Positions 60,535-64,000 of a DNA stretch of 64,000 bases are shown in pieces; the stretch's first letter is position 1; the number at the start of each line of letters is the position of its first letter. Below the pieces are notes generated by a model, which saw only the letters and a list, made by a program, of their open reading frames with translations, did no database searches and had not been told where the DNA came from. Made by a program: the position numbers and the translations under genes. The DNA is from an uncultured Bacteroides sp. (GTDB taxonomy: Bacteria > Bacteroidota > Bacteroidia > Bacteroidales > Bacteroidaceae), in assembly GCA_947646015.1 (NCBI GenBank), contig CANSEY010000009.1, positions 62,001 to 126,000 of the forward strand. The letters run 5' to 3'.

Positions 60535-62691
60535 ATGAAAGTATATCAGACGAACGAAATTAAGAACATTGCCCTTCTTGGCAATGACGGCTCAGGAAAA
60601 ACCACTCTCACAGAAGCGCTGCTCTATGAGAGTGGTATTATAAAACGTCGCGGCAGAATCACTGCCAAAAACACCGTAAGCGATTACTTTCCGGTAGAAC
60701 AGGAATATGGATATTCTGTCTTTTCGACCATCTTCCATGTAGAATGGAACGGGAAGAAACTGAACATCATAGACTGCCCGGGCAGCGATGACTTTGTAGG
60801 CGCTGCCATGACAGCACTCAATGTAACGGATACAGCAATTTTGCTGTTGAACGGACAATATGGAGCCGAAGTGGGAACTCAAAACCACTTCCGCTATACC
60901 GAGAAACTGGGTAAACCGGTGATCTTCCTGGTGAATCAGCTCGATAACGAGAAGTGTGATTATGATATGGTGCTTGAACAACTGAAGTCCATCTACGGTC
61001 CCAAAGTAGTTCCGGTTCAGTATCCGCTGGCTACCGGTCCCAACTTCAACTCGCTGATAGACGTGCTGTTGATGAAGAAGTACTCTTGGGCACCCGAAGG
61101 CGGTGCACCTATCATCGAAGAAATTCCTGCTGAAGAGAAAGATAAAGCCATGGAGCTGCACAAAGCACTGGTCGAGGCCGCTGCCGAGAACGATGAAGGC
61201 TTGATGGAGAAATTCTTCGAACAAGATTCACTGACGGAAGACGAGATGCGCGAAGGTATCCGTAAGGGTCTGGCTGCACGCGGCATGTTCCCCGTATTCT
61301 GCGTATGTGCAGGCAAAGATATGGGGGTACGTCGTTTGATGGAATTCCTGGGTAATGTAGTGCCCGGTGTATCGGAAATGCCGAAAGTGCATAATACCCG
61401 TGGTGAAGTGGTGGAACCCGATCCCAACGGACCTACCTCTTTGTATTTCTTCAAGACCGGTGTGGAACCACACATTGGTGACGTTCAGTATTTCAAGGTC
61501 ATGAGCGGAAAAGTGCATGAAGGAGACGACTTTACCAATGCCGATCGCGGTTCGAAAGAACGTGTGGCGCAGATTTATGCTTGCGCCGGTGCCAACCGTA
61601 TCAAAGTAGAAGAGATGGTGGCAGGTGACATTGGCTGTACGGTGAAGCTGAAAGATGTTCATACCGGAAATACACTGAACGGTAAAGGTGCCGAGAACCG
61701 GTTTAATTTTATCAAATATCCGAATTCTAAATATTCACGCGCCATCAAGCCGGTGAACGAGGCCGATACGGAAAAGATGATGGCCATCTTGAACCGTATG
61801 CGTGAGGAAGATCCGACTTGGGTCATCGAACAATCGAAAGAACTGAAACAGACCATCGTGCATGGCCAGGGAGAATTCCACCTCCGTACGTTGAAATGGC
61901 GTCTGGAGAACAATGAAAAGCTTCAGGTGAAATTTGAAGAACCGAAGATCCCTTATCGTGAAACCATCACAAAAGCCGCCCGTGCCGACTATCGTCACAA
62001 AAAGCAATCGGGTGGTGCCGGACAGTTCGGCGAGGTGCATCTGATAGTGGAACCCTATTATGAAGGAATGCCCGTGCCCGATATGTATAAATTCGGCGGA
62101 CAGGAATTTAAGATTAACGTGAAGGGTACTGAGGAAGTTCCATTGGAATGGGGCGGAAAATTGGTATTTGTTAACAGTATTGTCGGGGGTTCTATCGATG
62201 CCCGCTTCCTGCCGGCCATCCTTAAAGGGATCATGTCCCGCATGGAACAGGGACCTCTGACCGGTTCGTATGCCCGCGATGTACGCGTCATTGTATATGA
62301 TGGAAAGATGCACCCGGTAGACTCTAATGAAATTTCGTTCATGCTGGCCGGACGTAATGCCTTCAGCGAAGCGTTTAAGAACGCCGGACCGAAGATTCTC
62401 GAGCCAATTTATGATGTGGAAGTCTTCGTACCGTCCGATAAGATGGGTGACGTGATGGGTGACCTTCAGGGACGCCGTGCCATGATCATGGGTATGAGCA
62501 GCGAAAACGGTTATGAGAAACTGGTGGCTAAAGTGCCTTTGAAAGAGATGTCTTCTTATTCAACCGCTCTTAGTTCGCTTACCGGAGGCCGTGCTTCGTT
62601 CATTATGAAATTTGCAAGTTACGAACTGGTTCCGAGTGATGTGCAGGATAAGTTAATAAAAGACTTCGAATCCAAACAAACAGAAGAGTAA
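60535..62691 (+). CDS. fusA2: elongation factor G paralog (EF-G2-like, non-canonical G domain)
   Basis: This 718-aa protein has all five EF-G domains, with the C-terminal domain IV-V part well kept (GAGQFGEVHLIVEPYYEGMP, ILEPIYDVEVFVPSDKMGDVMGDLQGRR). The G domain is altered: P-loop GNDGSGKTT (16-24), NQLD (134-137) in place of NKxD, and switch II is DCPGSDDF (80-87), so the catalytic His of DxPGH is Ser84; switch I has EYGYSV for ERGITI, replacing its Thr by Ser61. This fits the Bacteroides EF-G paralog I recall described as working without GTP hydrolysis. It is a lone gene with its own long leader. Confidence 0.92.
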   Translation: MKVYQTNEIKNIALLGNDGSGKTTLTEALLYESGIIKRRGRITAKNTVSDYFPVEQEYGYSVFSTIFHVEWNGKKLNIIDCPGSDDFVGAAMTALNVTDTAILLLNGQYGAEVGTQNHFRYTEKLGKPVIFLVNQLDNEKCDYDMVLEQLKSIYGPKVVPVQYPLATGPNFNSLIDVLLMKKYSWAPEGGAPIIEEIPAEEKDKAMELHKALVEAAAENDEGLMEKFFEQDSLTEDEMREGIRKGLAARGMFPVFCVCAGKDMGVRRLMEFLGNVVPGVSEMPKVHNTRGEVVEPDPNGPTSLYFFKTGVEPHIGDVQYFKVMSGKVHEGDDFTNADRGSKERVAQIYACAGANRIKVEEMVAGDIGCTVKLKDVHTGNTLNGKGAENRFNFIKYPNSKYSRAIKPVNEADTEKMMAILNRMREEDPTWVIEQSKELKQTIVHGQGEFHLRTLKWRLENNEKLQVKFEEPKIPYRETITKAARADYRHKKQSGGAGQFGEVHLIVEPYYEGMPVPDMYKFGGQEFKINVKGTEEVPLEWGGKLVFVNSIVGGSIDARFLPAILKGIMSRMEQGPLTGSYARDVRVIVYDGKMHPVDSNEISFMLAGRNAFSEAFKNAGPKILEPIYDVEVFVPSDKMGDVMGDLQGRRAMIMGMSSENGYEKLVAKVPLKEMSSYSTALSSLTGGRASFIMKFASYELVPSDVQDKLIKDFESKQTEE

Positions 62692-62745
62692 TTATAGTCA
62701 TAAGCTGCCGGGCTTAGGCTATAAGTGGCTGTGCTACTAAATGAT

Positions 62746-62790
62746 AAGGCTACGAGAAGTGTGCAATGAATGTGCAGCTACTCGTAGCTT
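62746..62790 (+). terminator. hairpin after the EF-G paralog gene
   Basis: AAGGCTACGAG and CTCGTAGCTT pair (10 bp, one mismatch) around a 24-nt loop, followed by TACTTTTTTA. The rest of 62791-62930 shows no gene. Confidence 0.6.
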
Positions 62791-62933
62791 TACTTTTTTA
62801 GGTATTCTTTGGGACGTGCTTGTCCGGTGTGGCGGTTGTGAGAGAGGACGTAACCGGTATCTTATAGCCTTCCCGTCCATTAACAATGATTAAAGAAAGT
62901 AGATTTTCTGAAGAGAAATCTTTAATTTTTTAT

Positions 62934-62941
62934 TAAATTTG
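62934..62941 (+). promoter_or_regulatory. -7 promoter box upstream of the sensor kinase gene
   Basis: TAAATTTG matches TAnnTTTG and would give a leader of about 130 nt. That leader contains CCTGTT-AA-AACAGG (63022-63035) and a tandem GGAGTGTTAATT repeat (63046-63072). Confidence 0.45.
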
Positions 62942-63080
62942 CAAACCAAAGGTGTATACGTTTTGTTATAGTGGTCAGAATACGACCTAAAAAACGCCTT
63001 TCGGTTAATTATAGAGAACGTCCTGTTAAAACAGGTTAAGCTGTTAGGAGTGTTAATTAGGGAGTGTTAATTTTGTTGCT

Positions 63081-64000
63081 ATGAAAAAGTCAACAATCTG
63101 GATATTAGGCATTATTATGGGTCTTTCCTTTCTGAGTTTGCTCTATTTACAAGTGAGCTACATCGAAGAAATGGTGAAGATGCGTAAAGAACAATTTAAT
63201 ACATCCGTGCGAAATGCTTTGTTTCAGGTTTCAAAGGATGTAGAGTATGATGAAACGCAACGTTGGCTGTTAGAGGATATCACTGAAGCGGAACGCAGAG
63301 CACTGGCTCAGTCTTCTTCTACTACCGAACAGAAAAACGGTTTAATTCAGCAATCGGAGCGTTATAGGTTCAAGTCACCGGACGGAACCCTGTATTCGGA
63401 GTTTGAACTGAAGATGATTACCACCGAGCCGTCGAAAGTGCCCAAAGCCATGATTTCCGAAAGGCATGGCCGGAATACCATTCCGCAGACATCACGGAGC
63501 TTGACTGACGCTATTAAAAATAGGTATATGTATCAGCGTTTTCTGCTCGACGATGTGGCTTTGCGGATGATTTACAAGGCAAGCGATAAATCGATTGGCG
63601 AACGGGTGAACTTTAAGAAGCTGGATAATTATCTGAAATCGAACTTTATTAATAATGGTGTAGAGTTGCTCTACCATTTTTCGGTGATCGATAAAGATGG
63701 ACGTGAAGTATATCGTTGCTCGGACTACGAAGACGGAGGGAGTGAAGACTCTTATACGCAACCTCTGTTCCAGAATGATCCGCCTGCGAAGATGAGTATT
63801 GTGAAGGTGCACTTTCCCGGTAAGAAAGATTATATCTTCGACTCGGTTAGTTTTATGATTCCTTCGATGATATTCACTATCGTACTGCTGATTACATTCA
63901 TCTTCACCATCTACATCGTCTTCCGTCAGAAGAAGTTGACAGAGATGAAGAATGACTTTATCAACAACATGACGCATGAGTTCAAGACACCGATATCGAC
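63081..64000 (+). CDS. membrane sensor histidine kinase (3' partial, RprX-like)
   Basis: The frame from ATG 63081 stays open to the window edge (306 codons). It starts with a TM segment (IWILGIIMGLSFLSLLYLQ), has a periplasmic sensor region of about 235 residues, a second TM (FMIPSMIFTIVLLITFIFTIYIV), and ends in the H-box NDFINNMTHEFKTPIS with the phosphoryl His. The layout matches Bacteroides RprX-type kinases (two TMs, large extracytoplasmic loop), but no response regulator is inside the window to confirm. Kinase and ATPase domains lie beyond the edge. Confidence 0.9.
   Translation, partial: MKKSTIWILGIIMGLSFLSLLYLQVSYIEEMVKMRKEQFNTSVRNALFQVSKDVEYDETQRWLLEDITEAERRALAQSSSTTEQKNGLIQQSERYRFKSPDGTLYSEFELKMITTEPSKVPKAMISERHGRNTIPQTSRSLTDAIKNRYMYQRFLLDDVALRMIYKASDKSIGERVNFKKLDNYLKSNFINNGVELLYHFSVIDKDGREVYRCSDYEDGGSEDSYTQPLFQNDPPAKMSIVKVHFPGKKDYIFDSVSFMIPSMIFTIVLLITFIFTIYIVFRQKKLTEMKNDFINNMTHEFKTPIS

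Overview
The window looks like chromosomal DNA of Bacteroides, most likely B. fragilis or a close relative. The evidence is moderate GC, many -7 promoter boxes of the Bacteroides form TAnnTTTG, lipoproteins with short Bacteroides-type lipoboxes, and typical Bacteroidota families (LruC, DUF4249, DUF4827, DUF2027-Smr, FecR/TonB systems, smalltalk peptide, EF-G paralog). No rRNA, tRNA or CRISPR array was seen.

Layout. 1-8.3 kb is the 3' end of a surface (capsular) polysaccharide locus, all on the + strand: pyruvyl transferase (cut by the window edge), initiating sugar transferase, DegT-like aminotransferase, GT10 fucosyltransferase, ATP-grasp enzyme, SDR epimerase, GT4 glycosyltransferase and a PIG-L deacetylase. 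7-12.1 kb is a decay zone: a gutted EEP phosphatase gene, an IS66 transposase with stop codons, a 5'-damaged N-acetylmuramidase, an intact HU-like protein with a 30-residue smalltalk peptide, and a gutted ATPase gene with a hairpin in place of its middle. 12.2-28.7 kb is mostly housekeeping and secreted functions: LruC lipoprotein, thioesterase, TsaC-CLC, Fmt, Rpe, ComEC, DHH phosphoesterase, DUF4827-GlmM, GH35 beta-galactosidase and a 6-bladed propeller lipoprotein.

28.8-33.9 kb (- strand) is a self-contained [FeFe]-hydrogenase operon (structural gene, then hydE, hydG, hydF). 34.0-41.1 kb (- strand) holds a heavy-metal RND exporter whose polypeptide is fused to its own TolC-like outer-membrane factor, its periplasmic adaptor, and a LytS/LytTR-type two-component pair. 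41.3-47.2 kb has a frameshifted GH92 alpha-mannosidase, a glutathione peroxidase, a NUDIX hydrolase, queA and a DUF2027-Smr protein.

47.2-51.2 kb is a second accessory patch: a gutted ATPase, the tail of a GlcNAc-1-P transferase-like gene, an intact AAA ATPase, and a HigB/HigA-ImmA toxin-antitoxin module bracketed by an 87-bp direct repeat of the 3' end of the ATPase gene. 51.3-59.7 kb (- strand) has a small secreted protein, a two-part LysO exporter, an ECF sigma/FecR/TonB receptor/DUF4249 surface-signalling locus, and hemW. 60.5-62.7 kb encodes an EF-G paralog lacking the catalytic switch-II histidine, preceded by tandem palindromes; a sensor kinase runs off the right edge.

The strongest leads are the TA cassette inside an 87-bp duplication, the RND-OMF fusion with an internal signal-peptide-like segment, the EF-G paralog with a non-canonical G domain, and three genes that keep both ends but have lost the middle.
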